64,000 nt of DNA, from assembly GCA_022749755.1 (NCBI GenBank), contig CM040453.1:7896102-7960101 (forward strand). The letters are read 5' to 3'. The translations under genes were made by a program, and so were the position numbers. Position 1 is the first letter of the stretch; the number at the start of each line of letters is the position of its first letter. Positions 22,346-36,789 of the stretch are shown here, piece after piece. Source of the stretch: Azadirachta indica. Its lineage: Eukaryota; Streptophyta; Magnoliopsida; Sapindales; Meliaceae. Below the pieces are notes generated by a model. That model saw nothing but the letters and a program-made list of their open reading frames with translations. It had not been told where the DNA came from and ran no database searches.

Positions 22346-24822
22346 GACGACGGGTGATTCGTGGCATGGACTTCGGGGGTTGGTGAGGAGGAGGCACGAA
22401 AGCACAACGTCATTTCTGTTCCTAATTCCTCCTGAATCTTATATCTAGTTACCATATTACCCATGGTGTGGGCATTATTAATTTTTTTAAAAAATATGTA
22501 CATTTAAAATTTTACTAGTATTATAAATTAAAATATTTATGAGAGTTTAAATAAATATTATTTGAGCATTATTAATTAATGTGCGTCGTTTATGTATAGT
22601 AAAAGAATCTAACTAGGGTGAAAATTCAACATATAAAGCATGCAAGGTGTGGCATTATTATTATTATTATCATTATTATGTGTGAAGGAAATCTAGGGTG
22701 AAAATATGTAGTAGATGATGTATTAATGATCATTTACTTCATTTGCTTTTTGCTAAAGTATCAGTAATTTCAATACAATTGTTGAACTAAAAGGGTAAAT
22801 GCCTCGTATTCTATGTTATTCGCGTAGTATAACATTACTTTTACAACTTATCTTCGTTAAAAGAAAAAATTATTTTTTGAGAATAAAATAATATATGATA
22901 ATAAAATTAACCAAAATTGACACACGTTTGTCAACACAAATATTTAGATCAAAAATTAATATTAATAAACAAGTACAAAAATTATGAGAATATGTATTTT
23001 TTTTTTTCATCTTTCTATATTTTTTAGATATTAAAAAATATAAAATTTAATATAAAAAAATTATTTTAAATTCAAATGGCATCCATGTGTCTCAAAAGTA
23101 GCGTTCTATTTTAGCGGAGATAACATCAGTGGTAACAGAATATCAAGCAAACAACAAATGAGAATAATGAGGTATTATAGTATAACGTGTGTATATGTGA
23201 TGGATTTTCTTTTAATTTGGAAAGCAAAGATAGTGTGTTTAATGACCTTTAATTTTCAGTTGTGCAAGCTACGATAGAAGTTGATTTGATAAAATCTTAC
23301 AATAATTTAAATACGTATATGAAAGATATTCAACATGCTCTCTTTAAAAGATTTATTTAATTAAATATTATTTATTAAATATTTCAAAGCATTTTGACAT
23401 TCATTAAAATATTTTATATTAAACATTTAGAAAATAATGTGAATATCTTGTATCAAGCATTTTAGACACATACAAGTATTCTTTAATATACCTCTTATAT
23501 TAATACTAAACATTTAAACCGCATTCGACACCAATAAGTAGTTCGATAAATCAATTAATTAATAAGTTTTCGAATTACAAGTGAAAGTTAAAATAAAATA
23601 TAAAAATATATATTAAATTTGATAATTCCAATAGTTGATTACTACTTGTAACGGGTTCTATTGTTTATAAACTATAACATAGAAACGATTATGACTACAT
23701 AACCTCTCAAAATTTAAATCATATCTACTTGAATTCAGTAAAATAAATAAATAAATAATGATAAGTAAAGTAAAGTAGTTAAAACTTGCTTTTCAGAATT
23801 TGCAAAACATAGAAATACAATTAATTCCATTAAAAATAATCTATGGTATTCTTTAATTTTCACATATTAATTATATTCTTAAATTATTATTTATAAAAAA
23901 AAAAGTACATATCAAGGAACTAGTTCATCGATTTTAAGTTTCAAAAAGTGGTGCATATCAATTAATGATGGGGTCGAATTTCAAGATTTTCACATGTAGC
24001 CTATGAAATTGTAATAATTAATTAAAATGATAAGGTTTCTCCGGAAATTTAATTAAATACAGCGAGTGACTCAATTAATTGGCACATTAATTAAAATTTG
24101 CGGCACTTAATTAGCGGTGCTTCAATTAATTGCGATTGGGGCTCGCCTCAATTGTTGGAGAGTTTGATTATGACCTTAATTTATATTTCAAAATTTATAT
24201 CAACTAGACTTGTCCTCGACGTGTCGGTTCATGTGCATGATCTTAAATGCTAACGCTACAACATTCATAGGATTTCTAATAAATATATGTTTGAGAAAAT
24301 ATCCGAACATTAGATGTGCCAAGCCAGTAAATGATGTGTGGTCAGATTCAATAATTATTTGAGACTAGATGACACGCAACATTAGGTAAAAATAGAGAAT
24401 TTTTCACGGTAAGAGAGTTGGACCTAGTCGGGTATAAAATAGCACTCGGCTTAACCTAACGTGGGCAATGATAATTTTGTCATGCACTTTATCCACTAAC
24501 CACTCGTCCTTCCCACCTTCAATCATGGGTAGAACGTGAAACATGATCGAAAAAATAGTTGAAGACAGTTATTCCCTGCGTCCATAAAACCCCGACAATA
24601 GAAAGAAAGGTACGTACATTGAAACCTAACTAAAAGACTGTTGAATTCCCCTTTCATCTTTTAAGCAAACCATCTAACTTGAGTATCGAAGTGCATATGC
24701 TGGGCAATCCGGCTATCTCTTTAACTTCACTTGTTCTACAGACAAGTTTAAATCCGTTGCAATAAGAAAGAGTTGAATTTTGTTGTTTGAAGTCGAAATT
24801 AACAGAACTATTCAGCATCAAC

Positions 24823-24853
<31 letters not shown>

Positions 24854-27800
24854 AAATCTTTTCAATTTTATTGTTTATGTTGTATAAAATATGAATATAT
24901 ACATAATTATATTTAATAATAGATGATTAAAAATTGTAAACTAATTGTATAATGAATGTTAAGAAAATTTTAAAAATTGAATAAATTTAAATTAGAATTG
25001 TGTTCTTATTTTATAAAACAATAAAAATAATTTACGTTTTGTATTTTTTTTCAACAAAATGTGCCTATAAACTAATCAAAACCATGAAGAAAGAAATTAT
25101 CATTGTGGTAGTGTTTTTTCTTATTATTTAATTTTTGTAAAATATTGATTGAAAGTACTTCATATTTTTTAATGTGTCATTGTCAACATGTTATTTGAAT
25201 TTCGTAGCTTTTTTTTTTAATTTTTTTAATTTTTGAATAATTCTGCTGTTCTTTAGTATCCAGTCGAACAATATAGTGGAAAACCTACCAACCCCATATA
25301 TTATTTTTTTTTTTTTTTATTTTTTATTTTTCTAATTGATAGATGAAGTTGGTAGGATGTTGTCATAGTGTTTTGTGGTCTCCACCCCACCTACCCCTCT
25401 TCCTCACTTCCTTTTTTTTTTCAATTATTATTTTTCAAAAATCAAATTATTTATTTATTTTCTTATTCCAAATTAATCCTTTAGATATTTTTTAATGTCT
25501 ACAGTAACACATAATCCATTCAAATGAATAATATAATTGTATCAAAATTTTAAAATAATGTCAAACCAACCCTACCAGGCTATAGCCCTCCCTTAAATCA
25601 ATGCTCACGTTTCATGTAAGAAACAATATCATCTAATTGAAGAATAATTATCACTATTAATTATGTCGTTTGGTTTATAATTAAGTAATTTTATTTATTT
25701 ATGGATTTGTTCTCATTGTAATTAATCTTCAATCCTTAATTCATGAAACTGTATATTCCAATCTACTATATATGTGAATACATATGATGACATGAAAGTT
25801 GAGCACTTCAACATGATTAGTAATTAATTTTTCAATATTTTGACCAACCAGTCTCCTATTTATTTATTTGTTTTTAAAAGAAAAAGGCAAAATTTTGGCC
25901 ACGCATGCTTAAGGTTTCAAGGCTTTGTGGCTATAAATTTTATACAGAACTTATTTAGATGGTAGGAGGTTAATTCAATAAATTTCCATTTCAATTATCA
26001 AATTTCAAATTTTTTATATAATTTTTTTAAAAATTAAAAAAAAAACTACCACATAATCATTAACATCCACAATTTATGAATGATGTCATATGAGAAATCA
26101 ATATCATAATTTTTCATTTCCCACTACTTTAATGCATCAATTATATATACATATATATATTTGTGTAATTAACATGTTTAAATATATATAAAGAAAAGTT
26201 TCTTGCACGTAATTTAGGTGGTATGAAAGTATGTTTGACGTTTTTAAATCATTCTAAATTCAAGTAATAATAAGAATGTGGATAAGAACTTGATGTTTCT
26301 TTGGTGAAATTTATCATTTTGATCTTAAATAATTTTAAGATTAACATATATATAGAGAGAGAAAGAAACAAACAAATAAATAAAAACAAAAATGTGGGGG
26401 TTGATACATACACTTATTAGACAAGTCATGCACACCAACAACCACCATTTTTTTTTTATTTTGATTTTTTGCTTTTGGGTTGGTGAAGTGAACCCATTGA
26501 GAAATTTACTATATTTTATATTTTTAATATGAAAAGTAACTAATATTGGTCTCTCTTACGTATAACTTGCATCCAATTTTTCAAGTCAGATTTACCAATA
26601 AAACTATGAAAGTATGAGTCTAATCATAGGGCATTTAACCAATAATATTAAACATAGCTTAACTACCATTTCTTAATCATTAATCTTAATTATTAGGGTT
26701 TTCAAAATCTATTTATATAAATAATTTCAACATTGATAGAAAGTTAAATAAGTTTAAAATAGTGTAATTTAAATATTAATACATTTATTGTCTTAAAAGT
26801 TGGCTGAGTTGGTAAGCTATCCTTCATATCTTGTAAACTAGCCGTGTTCACACCTATAATTTTTTTTTTTTTTAACGTTCATATAACGAGTCAAAATTAG
26901 AGCATTATTCTTTATATTTTCGTATTAAATTGATAAGAATCGACAAATATAACAAACTACAAAACCCAAAATAAAGTTTCTAGTCTAGAAATGGATTTCC
27001 TAACAATTTCATTTAGGATGAATTTGGTTCTAAATATTTGAAAGTCAAATTAAGCATCACTTTTTTTCCAAGTGAGAGTAGGTGTGAATTCAGTCAGCAG
27101 CAAAAGCTTTAACACGAGATTCTTATAATAGCATGAATCGAAAGAAGACTGACCTAGCACTTAACATTCAAGTCCCTAATTTTTTAAACTTTCACATACT
27201 TGTATAAATACATCCCTAACTTCTTAATAAAATAACTAAAAATTACCCCTAAGATATTGTATTAATTTATTAAATTTTATATGATTCTTTTTGAATGTTA
27301 AAATCCTATCTATTATTTATAAGTTTACTTATATTATAATTAGGAATCTATTAGGAAGTTGAAATTACTATTATAACACATCTAATGACTAGAGAATTTG
27401 TCCTTATTGAAGAGAGAGATTTGCATAGAAATTTTTTTTAAAAAAAAAAATTTATATAATACAAAAATATATAACTTTGGACTAGAAATTTTTTTTCCTC
27501 GTTTGAAATCTAAATGGGTTTAAATTCAAGTTAAATCTAAAAATATCTAAATGATGTATATATATAATTTGAATGGCAATAAAAGATATTTTGATTATTC
27601 TAGTAATTAGGGACCTATTTGTTAAAAATGAAGAAAGAAAGTCGTGTTTGGTGTGGAAGTGCTTTCACCAACCACAGTGAGTGCAAGCAACACGAAAACT
27701 TCAAAGGAAAAACAACTTGTTAATTGTAAGGTTAGCTACTTTATTTTTTAATTCTGAAGTCTTGATCTGTCTCTCTAAAGTCTGAAGATCTAATTATTTC

Positions 27801-27981
27801 TATTTATTTTCATAAAACAAAAAAAAAAAAATAGAAGATCAACACAAGTAATAATAATAAAGCACATTCACGTGGAATTAATTGGAATTGTTTCACCTAA
27901 TCCAAAAAGTATTTATATGCTTGCATCGTTGATGACGATCGCGATGAGTAACGTACTCTAATTAATTAACATTAAGCTTTT

Positions 27982-28013
<32 letters not shown>

Positions 28014-29005
28014 GCCAAAGGGAATTGTGACAAAATTGTCAAAGAATTATGATCATGTTCAAATATCTTGATTGGTTAATAACTATTTCTCGTCATCCTA
28101 ACATAAGACCTACGAACAAGAAACCAATTTTATATTTTTATTTTTCCTACTTCTCTATTGATAATATTATCTCATGAATATTCTTAAATAATGATACTGT
28201 AATATAATATAATTTCTTATAATATACGTATATTATATAATTGAATTACAAATTATTTATGTAATAGACACACAACATGATCCATTAATAATTTGTTGAA
28301 TAGACAAACACAAATTTATAGTTTTATTATTATTGTTATTATATATGTTAAATTGACACCGTAGATACAATATGATCATATTATATATATATATATATGT
28401 ATGATGGATTAAGAGTTTTATATTTTTATGCATATATTTTATATTATTTATAAATAGTTAAATTTATGCATTTTCAACTATTAAAATTAAATCTGACATA
28501 TATAATTATCATAATTAATGCATACAATTGTTAAAAGTGTATAGATCAATGTAAACATATATAAAAAATATGTGACTCCTAGCCCACCATCCTTCCCTAT
28601 ATATATCTATTTAGGTATAGATTATAATAGTTAACATACAATGCTAAATTTAAATTATAGCTCCACACCCGCATATAATAAATTGTACTAAAACAATGTG
28701 ATTGATAAGAACATTTAAATAAAATTATCTGAAGACTATTGCAGACTTTCTGTACATTTTTAAACCAAAAAAAATAAATAAAAATTTGCAAACGTTTAAA
28801 AGCACATAATATAAATGTCCCAACTTAGAAGACTATCGAATCAACAATTAGTTTCGTATAATTTTCCTTAAAAAAATATATATCAATTTTATATTAATTG
28901 TCTGTTAACTTAGAGTACACTATAATAAATTTGATTAATTTCTCATTAAAAAAAAACATCTCAGTTAAAATTAAATGAAACTACGATTTTATTATTATTA
29001 TTATG
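22346..29005. other. AT-rich intergenic region, no gene found
   Basis: About 6.6 kb of AT-rich DNA with (TA)n tracts (about 24823-24845, 27987-28012, 28381-28398), homopolymer runs and a possible SINE remnant at 26798-26873. A slightly more GC-balanced patch at about 24400-24620 has no open frame I can recognise. The distal PAL promoter may extend into its left end. Confidence 0.6.
26798..26873 (+). repeat. Possible tRNA-derived SINE remnant
   Basis: TGGCTGAGTTGG resembles an RNA polymerase III A box and GTGTTCACACCT about 35 bases later a degraded B box, followed by a T-run. The arrangement resembles plant SINE heads. Weak, single-copy evidence. Confidence 0.35.
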
Positions 29006-29999
29006 GGGTTTTAACACATACCTCCCCTGAAGTTTATCTTTTTAACATTTAAAGAGAAGGTTTGACTTAATGTACACATACCTCCCCTGCAGACTTCCAC
29101 TTCTATCCATAATTATAGAAAAGATACATTTACCTTTCATTTGTTATTTTCGAAATAAAAACAAAAATTTAAGCTTGAAATATTTTTTAATTAAAATAAT
29201 ATATTATTAAAAAATTAAAAAAAAAAGAAATACAAAAAAAATTATAGGTTCAGCAAAAATTAAAATTTAGAAATAAAAGGTTTTAACACATACCTATAAA
29301 AATTTTTACTCCATTTATTTTTACTCTACCCATAAAAATTTTATTTATAAAAATTTTACTTTAAAAAACTTTAATTATAAAGTTATCAAGTAAATTCTTA
29401 TTCATTTTAATTGTAAAACAAAACATTGGAGGTTCATGCTACTAAAGACGGAAGACCATCTCTATTACTTATCTAATTTTTTATTTATCATTTAATTGTC
29501 CATTTTTTTTTCGAACTGATGAAATTATCTAAGTATAGATAATTCTTAATAAAATGAGATAATAAATTTATACATTTTCTAAAATTAATGCTCTTTGTGT
29601 TTATTCGGAGGGATAGAAAGATCTCACTTGTACTATGATTCCACTTTTTATTGAAATTTCACCATTATTTTTCACATTGTTTTGTACTCTATATGAAATA
29701 ATCAGTTTTAATTGTCATTTACATATAATTCCTTTCAAATTTTTATTTTTGCTGAACCTATAATTCTTTTTGTATTCTCTTTTCTTCTTTTTTTTAATAA
29801 TATATTATTTTAATTAAAAAAATATTTTAAGTTCAAAATTTTGTCTTTATTTTGAAAATGGCAAATGAAAGGTAAATATGTCTTTTTTATAATTATGGAT
29901 GGAAGTGGAAGTCTGTAAGGGAGGTATGTGTACATTAAGCCAAACTTTCTCTCTAAGTGTTAAAAAGCTAAATCTCAGGGGAGGTATGTGTTAAAACCC
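29006..29999. mobile_element. Non-autonomous DNA transposon with long TIRs, family copy 2
   Basis: It starts GGGTTTTAACACATACCTCC and ends with the inverted equivalent at 29999. Inverted repeats are about 270 bases each (29006-~29275 and ~29735-29999). Within each TIR the CACATACCTCCC motif is repeated, and another ...TTTTAACACATACCT copy sits at about 29281-29296. The termini match the element at 3081-4258. It is flanked on both sides by TTA microsatellite. There is no open frame; the 29300-29735 core is AT-rich and unrecognised. Confidence 0.75.
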
Positions 30000-32900
30000 T
30001 TATTATTATTATTATTATTAACCTAAATTAATATGCTCTTTTTCACTACAATCTCAATTTATCTTCAATATCAAGATTTGCTCTAATTATTTTGATAAAA
30101 GAGAGACTAATTAAGGCAGTTTTTTTTTTTTTTTACTGAAATTCTGAAAATTAAATAATCTAAAGTTGGAATTTGATTGATATATTTTTTTTTGGTCTGA
30201 AATTTAAATATAAGTATTAAATTATTTGTATTTTAATTGAAAATAATTTTAAAGTAAGTATTTTTATATGTGTACCTTATAAATTTTTTAAATATTAAAT
30301 AAATAATAATATCTTGAAAATAAAATAATTTAATTATACATATATTGAAAAAAATCTGTCAAGGTGAATTTTACTGTAATTTTGATACTATATGAAAAAT
30401 AAATATATCTATTTTTTAATTTTTAAGACAATATCAATAAACTGAATTTAGATTAAAAATAAAAGAGATTTATCAAAAAAGTTTAATAACAACATGTTGA
30501 TTGAAAATTTTTTCGAATGCATGTTAATGAGAGAAAGAAAAAAAAAAAGCATACTTAAGTTTCTTGAAAAAAGAAAAAGTTATACATTTAATGTAAATAA
30601 AATAATTAGATAGAAATATTTATGAGAGTATATTAATTTAATTATTTCGACTTTTTAGATTAAGGTATATAATGTTTGTTTTTTCTGTTTAAAGTATTAA
30701 TAAGGCTGAAATGTGAATTTGATGAATATGTTTATTTTTTTATTTTAAATGTTTGAATATAAATATTAAGTTGTTTATTTTTACAAAAAATAAAAAAATC
30801 TGAAAATAAAATATTGATATATATATCTTAAAATTTTGAAATTTATATGTTAAATTTTAACTATATAAATGTTAAATAACACATTAAATTAAAAAAAAAA
30901 AAAAAAACATACTTGATTATCTAGTATAGCAAAAGTAAGATATTGAATTTTAAGTTAAAGTGAAAAAAATTTCTACTTCTATAAAAAGATATCGAATTAT
31001 TTAAATAATTGTTTTCCTATTTTGACTTTTTTCAGTTTCAATAACACTATCAAGACAACAATGAATTTTTCACTCTTACTGAGAGTAGAGGGATAGAAAT
31101 TTTGAGAATTTAAAAGAATGTCACATCAAAATAAGCCATTTATCATTATAAGAATAAAATCATTTTTTTTATATTAGATTCTAGAAATTGACTTGATATA
31201 AATTTTTGACCCATAAGTATTAATATTATGAAGAAATTGAATGAAATATATAAATAGAAAGAAAATAAATAAACAAAATTGAGTTGGTCAGTTGGTCTTG
31301 GATTTGCGACCACTTAGAAGAATTAAGCATGCATTATAAAATAAATGGATATGCATTTATTTCTAAAGGCTTTCTAGAAATATGAAAAAGTCAGCTTTCC
31401 AACCCTATTAATTAATAATTAACAAATTGACAGTTACTGAATTATTATTAAATTAAAAAAAAAAAAAAAGAAATAATAATTATGATATTACTATAATTAG
31501 GATTAAAATTTGAAGCTTTTCTCAGATTTTAAATTTATAGAAATATTTTTGTTCTAATTTGCATATTAAAAATATAAATTTGTTTATGGTTATCAGTAAC
31601 TAAATTGTTGAGAAACGTGTGCAAATTCACGTGGGAAGATTGGTAACATACAACAATTAATTAACATTATTTAATAATTAAAAACTTTAAGAGTATTTTG
31701 ATACAATGTTAAGAAACAATAATAATAATTCTACTCGTACATTTTCAGCTTATTTAAAATATTTTTTACTCAAAATCACATTTGTGAAAGTTGTCTAAAC
31801 TAAAAAATATTTATGAAAGGTAATATTTATTTTTTTATCTAAAATCTAAACATGATAGAAATATAAATTTAACTAAAATTTAAATTTAAATTTAATTGAT
31901 ATATATATATTTTTAAGTATTTGAATATAAATATTAACTTATTTGTTTTTATAAAAATAAAAAATTTTAAACTAGTATGTTAAATATTTATACCCTAAAA
32001 AATATAAAACTTATATGTTAAGTTATTAGATATATATAAATGTTAAGTAATAAATTAAAGATATTATTGGTAAATAAAATAATTAATTTATTTAGACATA
32101 CGTTAAAATTTTTATTTTAATTATATTAAGACATTTTAACAAAATTTCAGATAGAAATTAAACAACAAATAACTCTTAAATATTTGAATAAAATTATTTA
32201 AACTTAACTTAAAAAAAAAAAAAGCCCAAACTCCTTATTTCAAACTTCACATGTCTCAGTTATAACTATTAGTTATTTATATGTCTGGATAAAAGTATGT
32301 TCAATTAATTTATTTCAACCTTTATATATAACCATAAATACTAATTATCTCTGTATTTGGATGAAAGTATTTTCAGTAAGTTGTCACACCTAATAATTTT
32401 AAACATATTCTAAATTTATATACAAAAATCACAATTCAATTATGTGAAGATAGTCATTATGATCGATAACTCAAATAATTTATTTTTAAAAATGTGATTC
32501 ATGTAAAAAGATTTCGATTCAATTTTGTGAAAACAATAACTCGAATAATTTATTTTTAATAATGTGGTTTATCATGCAAAGATTGCAATTCAATTATATA
32601 AAGATAATGATTATGATAATTCGAGTAATTTATTTTCAATAATGTGATTTATGTTTATGGAAAAAGAAGGAAAAGAAAGAAAGTGATTACGACACTCGAT
32701 TTTCATTTGCTTAGATGCAACGTACCTGCATGATATCGAGACATCCTCCGTAGGCCCATTCAATTTCAACGGCCTAGTATTTGGGAAACCAGTGAGATAT
32801 TTATGTTTAAATTTGCCAACTGATTTTTTTTTTTTTTTCCTTTTTAAATCACATTGAATTTATTATTTTTTAATTATTGATACCTTTTTTTAAATCAAAT

Positions 32901-35724
32901 TTAATTTATTATATTTTTAATTATAATTCTATTTAGATTTACAGCAATAACTAAATATTATTACATATTTTAAACAAAAAAAGAAAAAAATAAAAGCAAA
33001 GGCCGTAGCCCTGAGCGACTTTTCAGATTAAAAATGGGGTGTATTTAGTAAACCCATTTTAGAGGTCCAATATGAGGCATGACCATAAGTTCAGATAAAT
33101 GGGTTTCTTGAAGGGTGCCACCCCACAAAGGGCTTCTAGAGTTTTAAAAAAAACAGTGCTGTTTTAGTTCATAACATTTAATTGAAAATCTAATTTTTAA
33201 TCTGTTGTATATCATATTAATCCCGTTAAAACTAATTTAAGACCCATTAAAAATCGCTTTGTGTTCAATATACAGACTCAAAATGCCTTAATTCCATCTA
33301 TCATTTCGTCGGTGGCATTAGAGATTCTTCTTCGTTAGCCAAAAATTAATTGTTATTATTTTTTTAATTAACAATAATAATAAATACAAAGAATTTTTTT
33401 TTTTGAAAGATTATATATTACAAATCTACTAGTATGTAACTGGATATTTACTGGTATATAACCATATAATTGTAGTACACCTATCATTTAGAAGATTGCC
33501 TTCATTGTAAAATAAATATTTTATTCCAAAATCCCTGGAAAAGTCCCATAGTATGGGAAAATTTCTACTAGTTGAATTGAACACACTCCGTCTAAGCCTT
33601 GATGGCCATAAATATGAAGAGTCTAGTTATGAGAAAATATGTGGGTTAAATTTAGAGTCTTATAAGCCACATATAAAGTGGTAACCATGTATGTAGTTGT
33701 AGGATGTGTCAATCCTTACTATATAAACCATTTCAAATACATATTTAATAAACATTAAGAATAAAAATAGTTTTAACTAATTTCTTTTAAATGTAAGGAA
33801 AGTTTTAATTAATAGAAAATATGTAATCATTTAAAAATCAAATAAAATAATAAATATTTTAATGATTATAAATAATTTTATTATTAATTTAATTTGAATT
33901 TATAATATCCCATATAATAATTTTATTTTTTATGTATGCAATTAGTTTGAAGTGACTATTATTAACAACAATAATAATAACTTTAAATTTGAATTATTTT
34001 AATAATTATAAAATTATTTTTAAATTATTACATCTTTTATATTAAAATCTTTCAAATTAAAATAGGAATAAAAATTATTTGTAATCATTAAAATATTTTT
34101 ATTTGACTTTTGAATTACTACATCTTTTATATTAATTAAAACTTTTCTTACATTTTTAAAAAAAATTAGTTAAAATTATTTTTTATTCTTTATAATTATT
34201 ATATATGTGTTTGAAAATGTTTATACAGTAAGAATTGTATAAATTACTAATTAAATTGAAGTGATGCATTAGTTAAGGTACGGGTATTTTTTACGTAGCT
34301 CTCAAATTCAATTCTCACTAAAAGTTTATATTTTTGGAATTTAAAAAAAAAAAAAAACCGATTCTTGTTCAAGTCGTTGGTTTAGTTTCATGAAAATAAT
34401 GTATACTTAATATTGTAGTAAGCGGTTCTAGTAAGAAGTTGAATCATTAATAATGGAACCTACAACTAAAAGATTATAGTCATTGTTTTGTTAAATTAAG
34501 TAGACAAATATTAAACAAAGAATTTCATCAATACTAAAGTGACTTATAAGATGGAACTGAGTTTTGTAATCAATAAAAATTAGCCACATAATAAACTAAG
34601 CGGTGGAAGCCCTCCCCTTTTAAGTAAGTAAGAAGGGAGTGTATAAGAAAGAGAATATAAGTGGAAACGTGCTCTTTCATGTGGGTCAAGTAAAAAAAAA
34701 AATATTGGAGTAAATCCACAATCATCCTCATCAATATAAACTTCCAAGCATTTCCTAAGTAAGGGTAAGTTCACTCTTTCTCTCCATAAACATTTTCACC
34801 TGACTTAGATTTTAGGAAGGTATTCGAGCCCACGTCAATGTTTTCTCTTTCCACTATGATGTACAAAATAGTACAATCCTCTTAAAACGTGCAGGCTTGT
34901 ATCATATCATCTGCTAATTCAAAAATAATATTTGCAATCTTAATGTGCATAGAAATTAATAATATCCGTTTGGATATTGAAAACAGGCATCAACTACCAT
35001 GAATAAAGCAAATAATTAAGGAAACATTTTGTTTTCAAGTTTGGAGTTGAAGTTGAATTTTAAATAATGCTTATGTAATAAAAGGTTTTGAGTTATTGTT
35101 CTTAGGAGAATTTTAATATGTATGATTTTGAATAATGAAATTTGAGGTTTAGTTTATTTGTTTATTTTTTTAAGTTAATATATTAATATTTAATACGTAC
35201 AAGCTTTTATTTTCCTTAATTTAAATAGTATAAGTTTTTAAAACAGATATTTACATTTTAAGGATTTATTTTATTTGTTTACTTTTTCAAAATACTTTAT
35301 TATTTGGAGTAATACTACTATCATTCTTTTAAAATTCTTTTTTAAACGAAATAATGAAGAATTTTTTATTCTCTCTTCATTTAGCCTAATACCTAGAGTG
35401 TTCCTATTATTACGTTAATATCCAGATACCCCTGATATTATCTCTGTTTGCTGAAATGAATTCTCCCAAATAATAATTACCTCCTTTAATCTATAAAGGA
35501 ATTTGTTTCCATATAAAACACATTCATGTACGGAAAATTGATTTTAAATAAGATGGAGAGAGTGAAAACGATTATAATATTCGTAATATTAGTATCTAAA
35601 TTTGAATAATTGTCCTAGACTATATAAAGAATCAAATATGATGATAAATCAAAATTTAATTTATTCATTAGTCTTCCCTTTAAACCAGAAAAACTAGGAA
35701 AACAATTTAGAAAAACTCTAATAT
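30000..35724. other. AT-rich intergenic region, no gene found
   Basis: Begins with the (TTA)n flank of the transposon, then about 5.7 kb of AT-rich sequence with long A or T runs. A possible SINE remnant is at 34261-34357. No coding region recognised on either strand. Confidence 0.6.
34261..34357 (+). repeat. Possible SINE remnant with A-tail
   Basis: An A-box-like TAGTTAAGG near 34270, a B-box-like AATTCAATTCTCAC near 34306 and a terminal A-run to 34357 fit a short tRNA-derived SINE. No target duplication could be confirmed. Confidence 0.35.
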
Positions 35725-35735
35725 TATTTGAGAAA

Positions 35736-36789
35736 GGAGTATTTTTAAATTCTTCCTTGAAATTCATGAAAATCACACACCAATAAAAAGTTTAGAAAAA
35801 TTTACAGGCATCTCTGTTACTACAGTAATTCCATCTTATTGACTCGGTAAAATAATAATTTTATTTTTCAAAATATTTTTCAACTTTATCCCACTTATTT
35901 AAAATTTTATTTTAATTAAAATTAAAAGTAAATTAGAAAATTAAAACTTAAAATAAAACAAAACCTTAATTTCATTATTTTTAAACCCTAATTTCACAAT
36001 AGCCATAATTGCCTCTCACACCTAGCCATAAAAATAAAAATTAAAAAAAAAAAAAAATCTACGGCAACCTCTAACTTCCCCTTCATCACCATCATCGCTG
36101 CTTCTTCAAGCTTCAACCCACATGCCATCATTGTTGCTTCAACCCGTGTGCCATCATCGCCGCCGACTAAATCACACAATAAGTTATTGCCGCTCTCTGT
36201 AACCACTTCAATGACTGCCCCTACTCTTAAATCTATAAACCCATCCGTGTTTTATCTACCTACAAAATTCTCTTCGGTGCCTATTTGTTATATATGCTGT
36301 TACTTTTTTGCTTGTTCTTCTAATTGTTAACTTTTTAGCATGAATACATGCTTCTTAATAAAATCTAGTTTGTTTAGCATGGCTAAGTAATAACGCTTTC
36401 CCAATATTTTACCACATGAATGAGTGCTTGCCTTTTTATATTAGTCTCTTAGCATGTTTCATGATATATGATTTGGGTATGTAAAAATACTCCTAATTTA
36501 ATATTTCATCTTTTTTCCTATAATTGTTGGATTTAAAAAAATAAAAGTTGCTAGGGAGCTACTATTTTCTTCTTGTTTTTACTTTTTTAAATGTAAGCAA
36601 TTAAAAAACAAGCAAACGTTAACAATTAAAAATTTTTGTTTCAGAGTAATTTAGATTTTTTAGTATTTTTGGTCAGTCAACACACAATAAATAAGATGAA
36701 ATTACTGTAGCAAGAGAGTGCTAATGACTTTTTCCAAATTTCCCATCTACATGTGATTTTTATAAATTTCGAGGGTATGTGAAAATACC
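35736..36789. mobile_element. MULE-like non-autonomous element with 11-bp target duplication
   Basis: TATTTGAGAAA occurs immediately outside both ends (35725-35735 and 36790-36800), a perfect 11-bp direct repeat. Just inside, the ends are inverted repeats of about 130 bases: GGAGTATTTTTAAATTC on the left and GGTATTTTCACATACCC (inverted) on the right, continuing through shared AAAATCACA and CTACAGTAATT blocks. Long TIRs plus a 9-11 bp duplication are characteristic of Mutator-like elements. The interior (about 36060-36230) is GC-richer than its surroundings and may be captured gene sequence. No transposase. Confidence 0.8.
36060..36230. other. GC-richer cargo inside the MULE-like element
   Basis: A short patch of CCATCATCGC- and GCTTCAACCC-type repeats, open in more than one frame, stands out from AT-rich DNA on both sides. 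This is the pattern expected of a Pack-MULE gene-fragment capture, but I do not recognise the donor and the repeats could be simple-sequence drift. Confidence 0.35.
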